In this document: positions 47,459-56,680 of the stretch, one piece after another | How positions within the stretch are numbered: the first letter of the stretch is position 1 | How the letters are laid out: each line of letters starts with the position of its first letter | From: CAVTND01 sp963735955 | Lineage (GTDB): Bacteria; Pseudomonadota; Gammaproteobacteria; Burkholderiales; Burkholderiaceae_F | NCBI GenBank assembly: GCA_963735955.1 | Contig: CAVTND010000017.1 | Location: 1 to 64,000 of the forward strand | Length of the DNA stretch: 64,000 nucleotides | Direction: 5' to 3' | The notes under the pieces: model-generated | Told to the model about the DNA's origin: nothing | The model's input: only the letters and a program-made list of their open reading frames with translations | Databases searched by the model: none | Program-made: the position numbers and the translations under genes

Positions 47459-49854
47459 TCATGAGCCGCGCGAGCGCTGCCAGGTCGCCACGACGGAATC
47501 CGGGATTGAGCGATATCGAATCGATCCCCTGCTCCATCAGCCGACCGGCGAAGTCGGCATGATCTGACGGGCCCTGGCCGCAGATTCCGACGTACTTGCC
47601 GGCGTTCCGACAAGCCGTGATCGCTTGCGTCAGCAGCACCTTGACCGCCGGGTCGCGTTCGTCGAATCCTTCGGCCACCAATCCGGAATCGCGGTCAATC
47701 CCAAGCGTCAACTGCGTCAGGTCGTTGGACCCGATCGAAAAGCCGTCGAAGAATTCAAGAAACTGATCGGCCAGTACTGCGTTGGACGGCACCTCGCACA
47801 TCATGATCAGTCGCAGTCCGCCGTTGCCGTCTGCGGCGCGACCCGAGCCGCGTGACAGGCCATGCTCGGCCAGCAACTCGGTCACCCGTCGCGCCTCGGT
47901 CAGGGTACGGACAAAGGGCACCATGATCTCGACATTCGTCAGCCCCATCTCCTCGCGTACCCGCTTCAGCGCTGCCGCCTCCATCCTGAAGCATTCGCGA
48001 AACGAGTCGGCGATGTAGCGCGCCGCGCCGCGAAACCCGAGCATGGGGTTTTCCTCGTCTGGCTCGTAGCGCGAGCCGCCGATCAGCTTCTTGTATTCGT
48101 TGCTCTTGAAGTCGGACATCCGCACGATGACCGGCTTGGGCCAGAACGCCGCCGCGATCGTGGCGATTCCTTCGCTGAGCTTGGCTTCGAAAAAGGCGCG
48201 CGGATTCGGATAGCCGGACGCAAGCCGCTCGACTGCGGCCTTGAGCTCAGGGTCAAGCCGCGGATAGTCGAGTACGGCCTTGGGATGCACGCCGATCGCA
48301 TTGTTGATGATGAACTCGAGGCGGGCGAGTCCCACCCCGGCGTTGGGCAAGGCCTGGAAGTCGAAGGCCAGCTGCGGATTGCCGACGTTCATCATGATCT
48401 TGACCGGGATGGCCGGCATCTCGCCCCGCGCCACTGTCTCGACTCTCGTTTTGAGCGCGCCTTCGTAGATGTGACCGGTGTCGCCCTCGGCACATGAAAC
48501 CGTGACGACGAGTCCGTCGCCCAGCGCCTCGGTGGCATGGCCGCAGCCGACCACGGCTGGGATGCCGAGCTCACGCGCGATGATTGCGGCGTGACAGGTG
48601 CGGCCGCCACGATTGGTCACAATCGCCGCCGCGCGCTTCATCACCGGCTCCCAGTTGGGATCGGTCATGTCGGTGACCAGCACATCGCCCGGCTGCACCT
48701 TTTCCATTTCCGAGGCGTCTCGAATTGCACGCACTGGACCAATACCAATCTTCTGCCCGATCGCACGCCCGGTAATCAGCACACGACCGGTGTCCAGCAG
48801 CTTGAATCTTTGCTGGGTTTCGGAGTGCGCCTGCGACTGCACCGTTTCGGGTCGCGCCTGCAGAATGTAGATTCGGCCGTCCTTCCCGTCCTTGCCCCAC
48901 TCGATGTCCATCGGACGCCCGTAGTGCTGCTCAATGGCGACCGCATAGCGAGCCAGTTCCAGGACGTCGGCATCGTTCAGGGAGAATGCGTGCCGCTCGC
49001 TGTCAGCCACATCGACGGTGCGCACCGTGCGCCCGCCGGTTCCGCCCGCGATCGAACTCCATCTTGATCAGCTTCGAGCCGAGACTGCGTCGAATGATCG
49101 GAAAGTGACCCGCCGCCAGCATGGGCTTGTGGACATAGAACTCGTCGGGATTGACCGCGCCCTGCACCACTGTTTCCCCGAGTCCATAGCTCGACGTGAT
49201 GAACACCACGTCGCGAAAGCCCGACTCGGTATCCATCGTGAACATGACGCCGGCCGCACCCAGGTCCGAGCGCACCATGCGTTGAACCCCCGCCGAAAGT
49301 GCCACCTCCGCGTGAGAGAAACCCTTGTGCACGCGGTATGCAATCGCACGGTCGTTATAGAGGGACGCGTAGACATGCTTGATGCGATCCAGCACTGCGT
49401 CGACACCGCGCACGTTCAGGAAAGTCTCTTGCTGGCCGGCAAACGACGCGTCAGGCAGGTCCTCGGCGGTGGCGCTCGATCGCACCGCAAATGATATTTC
49501 ACTTGAACTTTCAACTGTAATTTGTTGATAAAACGACCTAATTTCAGACTCTAACTCGCGAGGGAAAGTGGCGCCGGATACCCAGGATCGAATTTCGGAA
49601 CCCGCGTCGATCAGCGCGCGTACATCGTCCACATCGAGCGCGGCGAGCTTTGAGTCGATGCGTGCCTTGAGTCCGGCGCCGTCGATGAAGGCGCGGAATG
49701 CTGCCGCCGTGGTTGCGAATCCATCGGGTACCCGGATGCCCGCCCCCGTAAGTTGACTCAGCAACTCGCCCAGCGAAGCATTCTTGCCGCCGACCGTGTC
49801 TACGTCGGTCATTCGCAGCTGGCTGAATGGAACCACAAACTTGCCGCGCTGCAT
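47459..49854 (-). CDS. ppsA: Phosphoenolpyruvate synthase, two frameshifts
   Basis: The rebuilt protein of about 798 residues matches PpsA. The ATP-grasp domain begins DVDTVGGKNASLGELLSQL, the swivelling His domain has GGRTCHAAIIARELGIPAV with the phospho-His, and the C-terminal TIM barrel has FSIGSNDLTQLTLG and GKYVGICGQGPSDH with the active-site Cys. It makes PEP from pyruvate and ATP. Extra Gs near 49045 and 47502 break the frame; after repair the end reads LNPDSVVATWQRSRGS, with a stop at 47459. It is divergent from ppsR, its regulator. Confidence 0.92.
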
Positions 49855-49942
49855 GACCTTGACCCTCTGCTTCCTGTGACAAACTGCGCCGATTCTACCG
49901 AGCAGCCTTTCCGCGACTGTTCGTCACACTCCTGGAATCCCA

Positions 49943-50791
49943 ATGTCGGACCGCCATCTCGGCCCTTTTGACCGAACCGTCTTCTTTGTCTCGGATGGCA
50001 CTGGGATCACCGCGGAGACTCTCGGCCACAGCGTGTTGACCCAGTTTGAGCAACTGCGCTATCGGCCACAACGCATCCCTTTCATCGACACCGATGAAAA
50101 GGCGCGGGATGCCGCCGCACGCATCAATGAGGCGAGCGCGCGCGACGGCAAGCGGGCGATCGTGTTTTCGACCCTGGTCAACCCCACCATTGCCGCCGGG
50201 CTCAAGGCCGCAGCCAATGGCTTCTTCATCGAGATGTTCGAGACCTTCGTCGAGCCGCTCGAGCGCGAGCTGGGCCTAAAGTCCACCCATACGATCGGCC
50301 GCTCCCACAATATCGCGACCAATTCCGAGGACTACAAGAACCGGATCGAAGCGATCAATTTCACCCTTGCGCACGATGATGGCCAGACAGCCAAGGGTCT
50401 GGAGCATGCCGATGTGATCCTGGTCGGCGTATCCCGGTCGGGCAAGACGCCGACCAGCCTTTACCTGGCCATGCAGTACGGCATCAAGGCGGCCAACTAC
50501 CCGTTGATCCCTGAAGACTTCGAGCGCAACCAGCTGCCGGCCGCCTTGCCGGCGTTTCGCAGCAAGATCTTCGGTCTGTCGATCGCCCCCGAACGCCTGG
50601 CCGAGGTGCGCCATGAGCGGCGCCCGAACAGCCGCTACGCGGCGTTGGACAATTGTCGCGAGGAGGTCAACGCGGCCGAAAAAATGATGCGGCGCGAAGG
50701 CATCCGCTGGCTCTCATCAACCACCAAGTCGATCGAGGAAATCGCGGCAACGATCATGCAGGAAGTGCGCCTCGACCGGCGCTCGTACTAG
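49943..50791 (+). CDS. ppsR: PEP synthase regulatory kinase/pyrophosphorylase PpsR
   Basis: This 282-residue DUF299 protein starts RTVFFVSDGTGITAETLGHS and has the P-loop ILVGVSRSGKTPTSLYLAMQYG. It inactivates PEP synthase by ADP-dependent phosphorylation of a Thr beside the catalytic His, and reactivates it by phosphorolysis. It is transcribed divergently from ppsA across 88 bases, a standard arrangement that allows joint control. Intact and of normal length. Confidence 0.94.
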   Translation: MSDRHLGPFDRTVFFVSDGTGITAETLGHSVLTQFEQLRYRPQRIPFIDTDEKARDAAARINEASARDGKRAIVFSTLVNPTIAAGLKAAANGFFIEMFETFVEPLERELGLKSTHTIGRSHNIATNSEDYKNRIEAINFTLAHDDGQTAKGLEHADVILVGVSRSGKTPTSLYLAMQYGIKAANYPLIPEDFERNQLPAALPAFRSKIFGLSIAPERLAEVRHERRPNSRYAALDNCREEVNAAEKMMRREGIRWLSSTTKSIEEIAATIMQEVRLDRRSY

Positions 50792-50905
50792 ACCGGAATC
50801 GGTGTCACTCGCCCGAGCAAGATCGAGTGGCGGACTTCGACGCAAGTTCGGCGTAAGGGTCGCTCACTACCATGCACCGAGTGCCTGAACCACGGAGCGA
50901 TTGCA

Positions 50906-51209
50906 ATGAAATACTCGAAATTCGCGGCCGCTGCGGCAGCTCTTCTTCTGGCGGCCTGCAGTGACGGCGGCTTCCAGCGTGGCGTGTTCTACGGCAAGGT
51001 GATCGACAAGTCACCCGCCGACGTGGCGAGCCAATTCGGCCAGCCTTCATCGATCGATCAGTCAGCGCCGGATAACCCGCGCTATGTCTATGTCAAGAAG
51101 ACGTTCAATCCGGACGACATGAACAAGGTCGACGAAAAGACGGTGGTCGAGTTCGGCGAAAGGCAAGGACGGCAGGATCGTCGCGGTCGATGTCAGCTAT
51201 CTCAACTAG
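50906..51209 (+). CDS. Small lipoprotein, possibly SmpA/OmlA-like (one frameshift)
   Basis: The protein of about 100 residues has a lipoprotein signal with lipobox LLAACSD. The mature part reads FYGKVIDKSPADVASQFGQPSSID, which resembles the short helix-turn motif of SmpA/OmlA-type lipoproteins. An extra A near 51160 shifts the frame; removal gives VVEFGEGKDGRIVAVDVSYLN, with a stop at 51209. Function unknown. It converges on rlmB. Confidence 0.6.
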
Positions 51210-51244
51210 GCCCTAGCTAGACGTGACTGGCTGAGCGCGGCCAG

Positions 51245-52036
51245 CTAGCCACTCGCCATCCGCCGACGTCGCTGTTCGAACAGGCAGACGGCGGCGGCGG
51301 CCGCAACATTCAGCGACTCGACACCAGCGGCGACCGGAATTCGCAGGCGCCGTGATGCACACGACCGGGCCTCACGGCTCAGGCCTTGCCCTTCTGCGCC
51401 GAACATCCACAAGGTCGGACCTCGACCCCAGCTGCTGCCATAGAGATCATCACCGCCCTGGGCATCGGCCGCCAGCACTTCGGCCGCGAACGCATCGATC
51501 ACCTGTCGGGCGGAAGCGCCTTCGTACAGCTTCAGCGCGAAGTGCGCGCCCATGGCACTGCGCATGACCTTGGGTGACCACAGGGCCGCCGTCGTGGGCC
51601 CTGCGGCGACGTGATGAACGCCCGCGGCCGCGGCTGTTCGAAGGATGGTGCCGACGTTGCCCGGGTCCTGAACTCCGTCCAGGTAGACGGCGTCGGCAGC
51701 GAGTCGTTGCGGCACTTCGGCTCGAACCGCGATCAGTTCAGCCAGGATGCCGGCGCCATCTTCGACTCCGGCGATGCGTTCGTAGAGCGTCGCAGTCAGT
51801 TCGATGATGCGGCCTCCGCGATCCTTCGCCGCTGCAGCGAGCCTTGCAACGTCTGGCGAGCGTGGACCGGCGCGCAACAGCAGGGTTTCGATGCGAACCC
51901 CGGCGGTGAGAGCAGCATCCAGCAGGTGCACGCCTTCGGCCAAAGCACGCTCGGAACTTCGACCGGTACGCGGCGCGTCGGCGAGCTTGCGCAATCGACG
52001 ATAGATCGGGTTTGCGGCGGAACTGATCAACGCCAT
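51245..52036 (-). CDS. rlmB: TrmH/SpoU family RNA 2'-O-methyltransferase
   Basis: This 263-residue SPOUT enzyme has an N-terminal substrate-binding domain (SSAANPIYRRLRKLAD) and three SpoU motifs: DPGNVGTILRTAAAAGV, FGAEGQGLS and VESLNVAAAAAVCLFEQRR. It is similar in order and place to the betaproteobacterial rRNA methyltransferase near rnhB. The exact rRNA or tRNA target (RlmB versus others) is uncertain. It follows rnhB by six bases. Confidence 0.82.
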   Translation of the reverse strand: MALISSAANPIYRRLRKLADAPRTGRSSERALAEGVHLLDAALTAGVRIETLLLRAGPRSPDVARLAAAAKDRGGRIIELTATLYERIAGVEDGAGILAELIAVRAEVPQRLAADAVYLDGVQDPGNVGTILRTAAAAGVHHVAAGPTTAALWSPKVMRSAMGAHFALKLYEGASARQVIDAFAAEVLAADAQGGDDLYGSSWGRGPTLWMFGAEGQGLSREARSCASRRLRIPVAAGVESLNVAAAAAVCLFEQRRRRMASG

Positions 52037-52042
52037 CGGCTC

Positions 52043-52669
52043 TCAGCAAAGAACCGTCAAGCGCCACTCCCGAACCGGAGCAAAACTACGCCGATGCTGG
52101 GCGCAGGGACCGAGGCGCCGCAGGCAATCGAGATGCTCCCGCGTCGCATAGCCCATGTGGCGCGCGAAACCATAGCCCGGGTAGTCGGCATCCAGAACCT
52201 GCATCAACGCATCACGTGCGGTTTTTGCAAGGATCGAGGCGGCCGAGATCGGCGTTTCGAGCGCATCGCCGCTGACGAGGGCGCGCGCCGGAATGGCCAG
52301 CGTCGGCAATTGATTCCCATCGACCAGGGCAAATTCCGCCGCACCGTTTAGCGCCTCGACCGCCCGGCGCATTGCGAGCAGGCTGGCCTGAAGGATGTTG
52401 TGCCGGTCGATCTCATCCACACTGGCGTGCGCCACAGCCCAGGCGAGGCAACGTTCGCGGATCTGGACCGCGAGTTGATCGCGACGGGTCGCGCTGAGCA
52501 GCTTTGAGTCGCGCAGTCCGGCAATCGGCCGACCTGGGTCGAGCACGACCGCCGCCGCCACGACCGGACCGGCCAAGGGTCCGCGGCCGGCTTCGTCGAC
52601 ACCACAGAGCCGGCCAGCAACTCGCGCGGCTCGCTCTTCCCGTTCGTTGCGCGCCGCCCCGACTTTCAT
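52043..52669 (-). CDS. rnhB: Ribonuclease HII
   Basis: This 208-residue enzyme has GVDEAGRGPLAGPVVAAAVVL with the first two active-site acids, SKLLSATRRDQL, FALVDGNQLP and AASILAKTARDALM. It removes ribonucleotides from DNA-RNA hybrids. Its start overlaps the lpxB stop by four bases, in the conserved lpx-rnhB order. Intact. Confidence 0.95.
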   Translation of the reverse strand: MKVGAARNEREERAARVAGRLCGVDEAGRGPLAGPVVAAAVVLDPGRPIAGLRDSKLLSATRRDQLAVQIRERCLAWAVAHASVDEIDRHNILQASLLAMRRAVEALNGAAEFALVDGNQLPTLAIPARALVSGDALETPISAASILAKTARDALMQVLDADYPGYGFARHMGYATREHLDCLRRLGPCAQHRRSFAPVREWRLTVLC

Positions 52670-53808
52670 CGCCTTGCGACCGAAAGAATGATGTCGGCAG
52701 CCAGGGCATCCGTGTCGCGCTTCAGATCGTGATGCATCGAGGTGAATCGTTCGGTGAGCATGGCGCGACGCGCACCGTCGTTGAGTTGCGAGAGAACGGC
52801 ATCGGCCAGGATGCGCGGCTTTACATCATCCTGCAACAGCTCAGGTACCAGGGTCTCGCCTGCGAGTATGTTGGGAAGACCGAGCCAGCGAATGATGCCC
52901 TTGCGGCGGATCAGCCACGCCGACAGGCGGGGCGTGCGATAGGCAATCACCATCGGGCGCTTGAACAGCGCCGCTTCGAGAGTCGCCGTGCCGCTGGCAA
53001 CCAGCACCACGTCTGCCGCTTCAAGACAGTCATGTGAATGACCGTCGAACAGGTGTACGGCGGTCATCAATGCAGGGTAAGCGCCAAGTTGCACCTGCAA
53101 TGCGGTGCGCAACGCGGGATCTGCCGCCGGCACGACAAACCGCAGTCCCGGCTCGCGTGCCTGCAACTCGGCCATGGCACCCACGAACGCCGGGCCAATG
53201 TGGCGAATTTCGTCCGGCCGCGAACCGGGCAGGACTGCAACCAGAGAGCCTTCGGAATTGATACCCAAGCGGCGGCGCGCCGCTTGCGCATCCGGCACCA
53301 GGGGAATCATGCTGGCCAGCGGGTGACCAACGTAAGTCGCAACGATGCCGGCACGGTCGTAAAGCGCCTTCTCAAACGGAAATACAAGGAGCATGTGATC
53401 CACCGCGCGCCGGACCTGTTCGATGCGCTCGGGCCGCCATGCCCAGATTGATGGACTGATGAAGTGCACCGTCCGGATTCCGGCGCCGCGCAGCCGCGCT
53501 TCGAGTGCAAGATTGAAGTCCGGCGCATCGACGCCGACAAAGGCTGCCGGTGGATTTGCCACGAGGCGGGCATGCAGCCCCGAGCGCAAATCAAGCAGCC
53601 GCGGCAGGTGGCGTATGACTTCGACGTAGCCACGAACCGAGAGTGCCCGCACATGTTCCCAGGCGTCGAATCCGGCGGCCACCATTCGGTCGCCTCCGAT
53701 GCCGCCACACTCGATCCCGGGATGTTGCCGACGCAATTCCTCGAGCACGCCTGCACACAGTAGATCCCCCGACGCTTCGCCCGCGACAAACGCGAGTCGG
53801 GTCGCCAT
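52666..53808 (-). CDS. lpxB: Lipid-A-disaccharide synthase
   Basis: This 380-residue glycosyltransferase family 19 protein has AFVAGEASGDLLCAGVLEELR at the N terminus, a substrate region HFISPSIWAWRPERIEQVRR, FPFEKALYDRAGI, VAVLPGSRPDEI and the C-terminal ASGTATLEAALFKRPMVIAYR. It joins UDP-2,3-diacylglucosamine and lipid X. It follows lpxA with a one-base overlap (TGATG). Intact. Confidence 0.95.
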   Translation of the reverse strand: MATRLAFVAGEASGDLLCAGVLEELRRQHPGIECGGIGGDRMVAAGFDAWEHVRALSVRGYVEVIRHLPRLLDLRSGLHARLVANPPAAFVGVDAPDFNLALEARLRGAGIRTVHFISPSIWAWRPERIEQVRRAVDHMLLVFPFEKALYDRAGIVATYVGHPLASMIPLVPDAQAARRRLGINSEGSLVAVLPGSRPDEIRHIGPAFVGAMAELQAREPGLRFVVPAADPALRTALQVQLGAYPALMTAVHLFDGHSHDCLEAADVVLVASGTATLEAALFKRPMVIAYRTPRLSAWLIRRKGIIRWLGLPNILAGETLVPELLQDDVKPRILADAVLSQLNDGARRAMLTERFTSMHHDLKRDTDALAADIILSVARR

Positions 53809-54596
53809 CAGCGCACGATGCCGCGCTGGGAGTTCTGGACGAAGTCCTTGAGAACGCCAATCGCCTCGGCCGCCGACGGATTTTCCCGAGCCAGCTTGCC
53901 TAGTTCGTCGATCGCTTCCGCTACCGTCGCGCCGTCCCGGTACAGGGTCTTGTAGGCGCGTCGCAGCAGGTTGATAACCTCGGCTTCAAAGCCGCGCCGG
54001 CGCAGTCCTTCGGTGTTGACTCCGCGCGGTTCGGCTGGATTGCCGTTGCAGATCACATACGGTGGGAGGTCACGCAGGACAATCGCTCCGCCTGCCGCCA
54101 TCGCATGCACTCCAACCGCGCAGAACTGGTGGACGGCTGACATGCCGCCGAGGATCACCCAGTCGCCAATTGTCACGTGACCAGCCAGGGTCGCATTGTT
54201 GGCCAGGATCGTGTGATCGCCGACGTTGCAGTCGTGAGCGATGTGCACGTAGGCCATGACCCAGTTGTCGGAGCCGATGCGCGTCACCCCTCCGCCCTGC
54301 ACTGTGCCGAGGTTGAACGTGCAGCACTCCCGGACCGTGTTGCCGTCACCGATCTCGAGCGCCGTGTTCTCGCCCCCGTACTTCTTGTCCTGCGGTACGC
54401 CGCCGATTGACGAGAACGGGTGAAACCGGTTGTTGCGGCCAATGCTGGTGCGGCCACCGATCACAACATGGGGGCCGACCACTGTCCCGGCGCCGATCGA
54501 CACCGCAGGCCCGATCACGCTGAACGGACCGACTTCGACATCGTCCGCAATCTCGGCATGCAGATCGACCAGCGCGGTCGGATGTACGCGTGGCAA
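53808..54596 (-). CDS. lpxA: UDP-GlcNAc acyltransferase
   Basis: This 262-residue hexapeptide-repeat enzyme has VHPTALVDLHAEIADDVEVG, many left-handed beta-helix repeats, and the catalytic His in YVHIAHDCNVGD. The C-terminal helix region is LRRRGFEAEVINLLRRAY. It performs the first step of lipid A synthesis. A TTG start at 54596 is used because the fabZ stop lies immediately upstream. Intact. Confidence 0.95.
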   Translation of the reverse strand: MPRVHPTALVDLHAEIADDVEVGPFSVIGPAVSIGAGTVVGPHVVIGGRTSIGRNNRFHPFSSIGGVPQDKKYGGENTALEIGDGNTVRECCTFNLGTVQGGGVTRIGSDNWVMAYVHIAHDCNVGDHTILANNATLAGHVTIGDWVILGGMSAVHQFCAVGVHAMAAGGAIVLRDLPPYVICNGNPAEPRGVNTEGLRRRGFEAEVINLLRRAYKTLYRDGATVAEAIDELGKLARENPSAAEAIGVLKDFVQNSQRGIVR

Positions 54597-55049
54597 TTAC
54601 GCCCCCTCGGTCGTCTTGCGCAGTACGCACATGATTTCGGTCTCGCAGGCCGTCTCGCCATCAACCAGCGCGCGCCCCGTGAACTTGCCAACTCCGCGCT
54701 TGATGCGGTCCATCGTGACCTCCAGGCGCAGCTGATCGCCCGGCAGCACGCGCCGCTTGAAGCGCGTGTTGTCGATGCCGGCAAAGTAAAACAGGGTGCC
54801 CTCCGGGTACGAGGTCTTCATCGTCACATAGGTCAACACCGCTGCCGCCTGCGCCAGCGCTTCGACAATCAGCACCCCCGGCATGACCGGATCCTCCGGG
54901 AAGTGGCCCTGAAAGTACGGCTCGTTCACCGAAACGTTCTTGATCGCGGCAATGCGGGCACCAGGCTCCAGCTCGAGCACGCGGTCGACGAGCAGGATCG
55001 GATACCGGTGCGGCATCAGCGCCAGGATCTGGTGGATATCCAGTTTCAC
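54597..55049 (-). CDS. fabZ: 3-hydroxyacyl-ACP dehydratase FabZ
   Basis: This 150-residue hotdog-fold enzyme has LALMPHRYPILLVDRV with the catalytic His, and FQGHFPEDPVMPGVLIVEALAQ with the catalytic Glu. It dehydrates beta-hydroxyacyl-ACP in fatty acid synthesis and competes with LpxA/LpxD for 3-hydroxyacyl-ACP. The GTG 55049 start overlaps the lpxD stop (GTGA). Longer upstream frames run inside lpxD and are rejected. Confidence 0.95.
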   Translation of the reverse strand: MKLDIHQILALMPHRYPILLVDRVLELEPGARIAAIKNVSVNEPYFQGHFPEDPVMPGVLIVEALAQAAAVLTYVTMKTSYPEGTLFYFAGIDNTRFKRRVLPGDQLRLEVTMDRIKRGVGKFTGRALVDGETACETEIMCVLRKTTEGA

Positions 55050-56116
55050 TTCGCTTCTCCTGAGGTAGCAGCCTCGAGCTCGCGTACACGCCGGCGCAGA
55101 TCGTCGAGCTGCCGGACAATGCTTGCTGCGCGCTGCCATTCGCCGTTCTTCATCATCGGAAAGAATCCGATGTAATGGCCCGGAGTTTCAATCGAGCTGG
55201 AAATCACCGTGGCCGGTCCGATCATGCAGCCATCGGCGATCACGAGATGTCCGACGATCATCGCCGCGCCGCCGATCTGACAGTCGCGTCCGATACGCGC
55301 GCTGCCGGCGATTCCGGCACAGCCGGCAATTATCGTGCGGGCACCAATGAAGCAGTTGTGTCCGACCTGGATCTGGTTGTCGAGCTTTACGCCGTCCTCG
55401 ATGACCGTGTCGCCCATGCTGCCGCGGTCGATTGTCGTGTTGGCGCCGATTTCCACATCATCACCAATGACTACTCGACCGACTTGCGGAATCTTGATCC
55501 AGTTGCCGTCCAGCGGCGCAAAGCCGAATCCGTCGGCGCCGATCACCGCGCCGCTGTGAATGATCGAACGCGCGCCGATCACGCAATCCTCGAGAATGAC
55601 CGCGCGTGGATAGATGTGGGTCCGTTCGCCGACAACCGCACCCGCGGCAATCACGGCCCCGGCACCTATCTCGGCGAAGCTACCCACCTGCGCCCCCGCG
55701 CCGACGAAAGCGCCGGGGTCGATCACGGCGGAATCGGCTACCTGCGCCCCCGGCTCAACATGGGCCGCCTTCGAGACCTGCGGCGCGCGCGGCGTAGCCG
55801 GATGCAGCAACTGGGCCGCAAACGCAAACCAGACGTAGGCGGCGTCCGTCACCACCAGTGCTGCTGAGGGGCTGGCGCCGCCGATCGCCTTGAAATCGGC
55901 CGGGCTCATCACGACCGCGCCCGCGCCGGTGCTGAGCGCATCCTTGCGGTAGCGCGGATTGGCCAGAAATCCAAGATCGGACCGGGTCGCCTTGGCCAGC
56001 GGAGCGAGCCCGGAAATGCGAAGGCCCGCATCGCCTTCGATGCGGGCCCTCAGGCGGCCGGAGCTACGTTGTTCAATCGCGGCGGTCAGCTCGGCCAGTG
56101 TCAGACCGCCGGTCAT
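55046..56116 (-). CDS. lpxD: UDP-3-O-acylglucosamine N-acyltransferase
   Basis: This 356-residue protein has an N-terminal uridine-binding domain (LTLAELTAAIEQRSSGRL), a long left-handed beta helix of hexapeptide repeats including VGHNCFIGARTIIAGCAG with the catalytic His, and a C-terminal helix (RQLDDLRRRVRELE). It adds the N-linked acyl chain in lipid A synthesis. It lies between skp and fabZ in the canonical order. Intact. Confidence 0.95.
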   Translation of the reverse strand: MTGGLTLAELTAAIEQRSSGRLRARIEGDAGLRISGLAPLAKATRSDLGFLANPRYRKDALSTGAGAVVMSPADFKAIGGASPSAALVVTDAAYVWFAFAAQLLHPATPRAPQVSKAAHVEPGAQVADSAVIDPGAFVGAGAQVGSFAEIGAGAVIAAGAVVGERTHIYPRAVILEDCVIGARSIIHSGAVIGADGFGFAPLDGNWIKIPQVGRVVIGDDVEIGANTTIDRGSMGDTVIEDGVKLDNQIQVGHNCFIGARTIIAGCAGIAGSARIGRDCQIGGAAMIVGHLVIADGCMIGPATVISSSIETPGHYIGFFPMMKNGEWQRAASIVRQLDDLRRRVRELEAATSGEAK

Positions 56117-56121
56117 GCTGT

Positions 56122-56634
56122 CTACTTGGCGCCGTTGTTGAGCGCCCGCAGGATGCGTTCGGTGATGTCGATGCGCGGACTGAAGTAAACCGCTTCCTGC
56201 ACGATCAGGTCGAACTTTTCCTGCTCGGCGATCTGCCGGATGATGCGATTGGTCCGCTCGAGCAGTGATTGCAGTTCCTCATTGCGGCGCTGGTTGAAAT
56301 CCTCGCGAAACTCGCGTTGCTTGCGCTGGAACTCCCGGTCCATTTCCGCCAGTTCGCGCTGGCGCCTGGCCCGGTCGCTTTCCGACATCACCGGGCCATC
56401 CTTTTCAAACCGCTCAGCGCTGGCCTTCAGGCGCTGGCCGGCTTCCTGCAATTCCTTGTCGCGCTTGGCAAACTCGACCTCGAGCTTCTGCATCGCCGCG
56501 CGCGCGGGTTGCGACTCGCGCAGGATTCGATCCGAATTGACGACACCGAGCTTGAGGTTGTCGGCCCCTTGCGCGAACGGCGTCGAAGTGAGCAGCGCAG
56601 CTGCCAGACCCGCCGTAAGCCACTTGAAGATCAT
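56122..56634 (-). CDS. skp: Periplasmic chaperone Skp/OmpH
   Basis: This 170-residue protein has a signal peptide (WLTAGLAAALLTSTPFAQGA), the opening strand KLGVVNSDRILRES, a long coiled-coil tentacle rich in Arg, Glu and Gln (about residues 45-120), and a closing FDLIVQEAVYFSPRIDITERIL. Skp trimers hold unfolded outer membrane proteins for the Bam complex, encoded just upstream. ATG 56634 follows GGAGGAGA. Intact. Confidence 0.92.
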   Translation of the reverse strand: MIFKWLTAGLAAALLTSTPFAQGADNLKLGVVNSDRILRESQPARAAMQKLEVEFAKRDKELQEAGQRLKASAERFEKDGPVMSESDRARRQRELAEMDREFQRKQREFREDFNQRRNEELQSLLERTNRIIRQIAEQEKFDLIVQEAVYFSPRIDITERILRALNNGAK

Positions 56635-56680
56635 TATGAACAGTCTCCTCCGAAGCGCGCGATTTTGCCACATCGGAAAC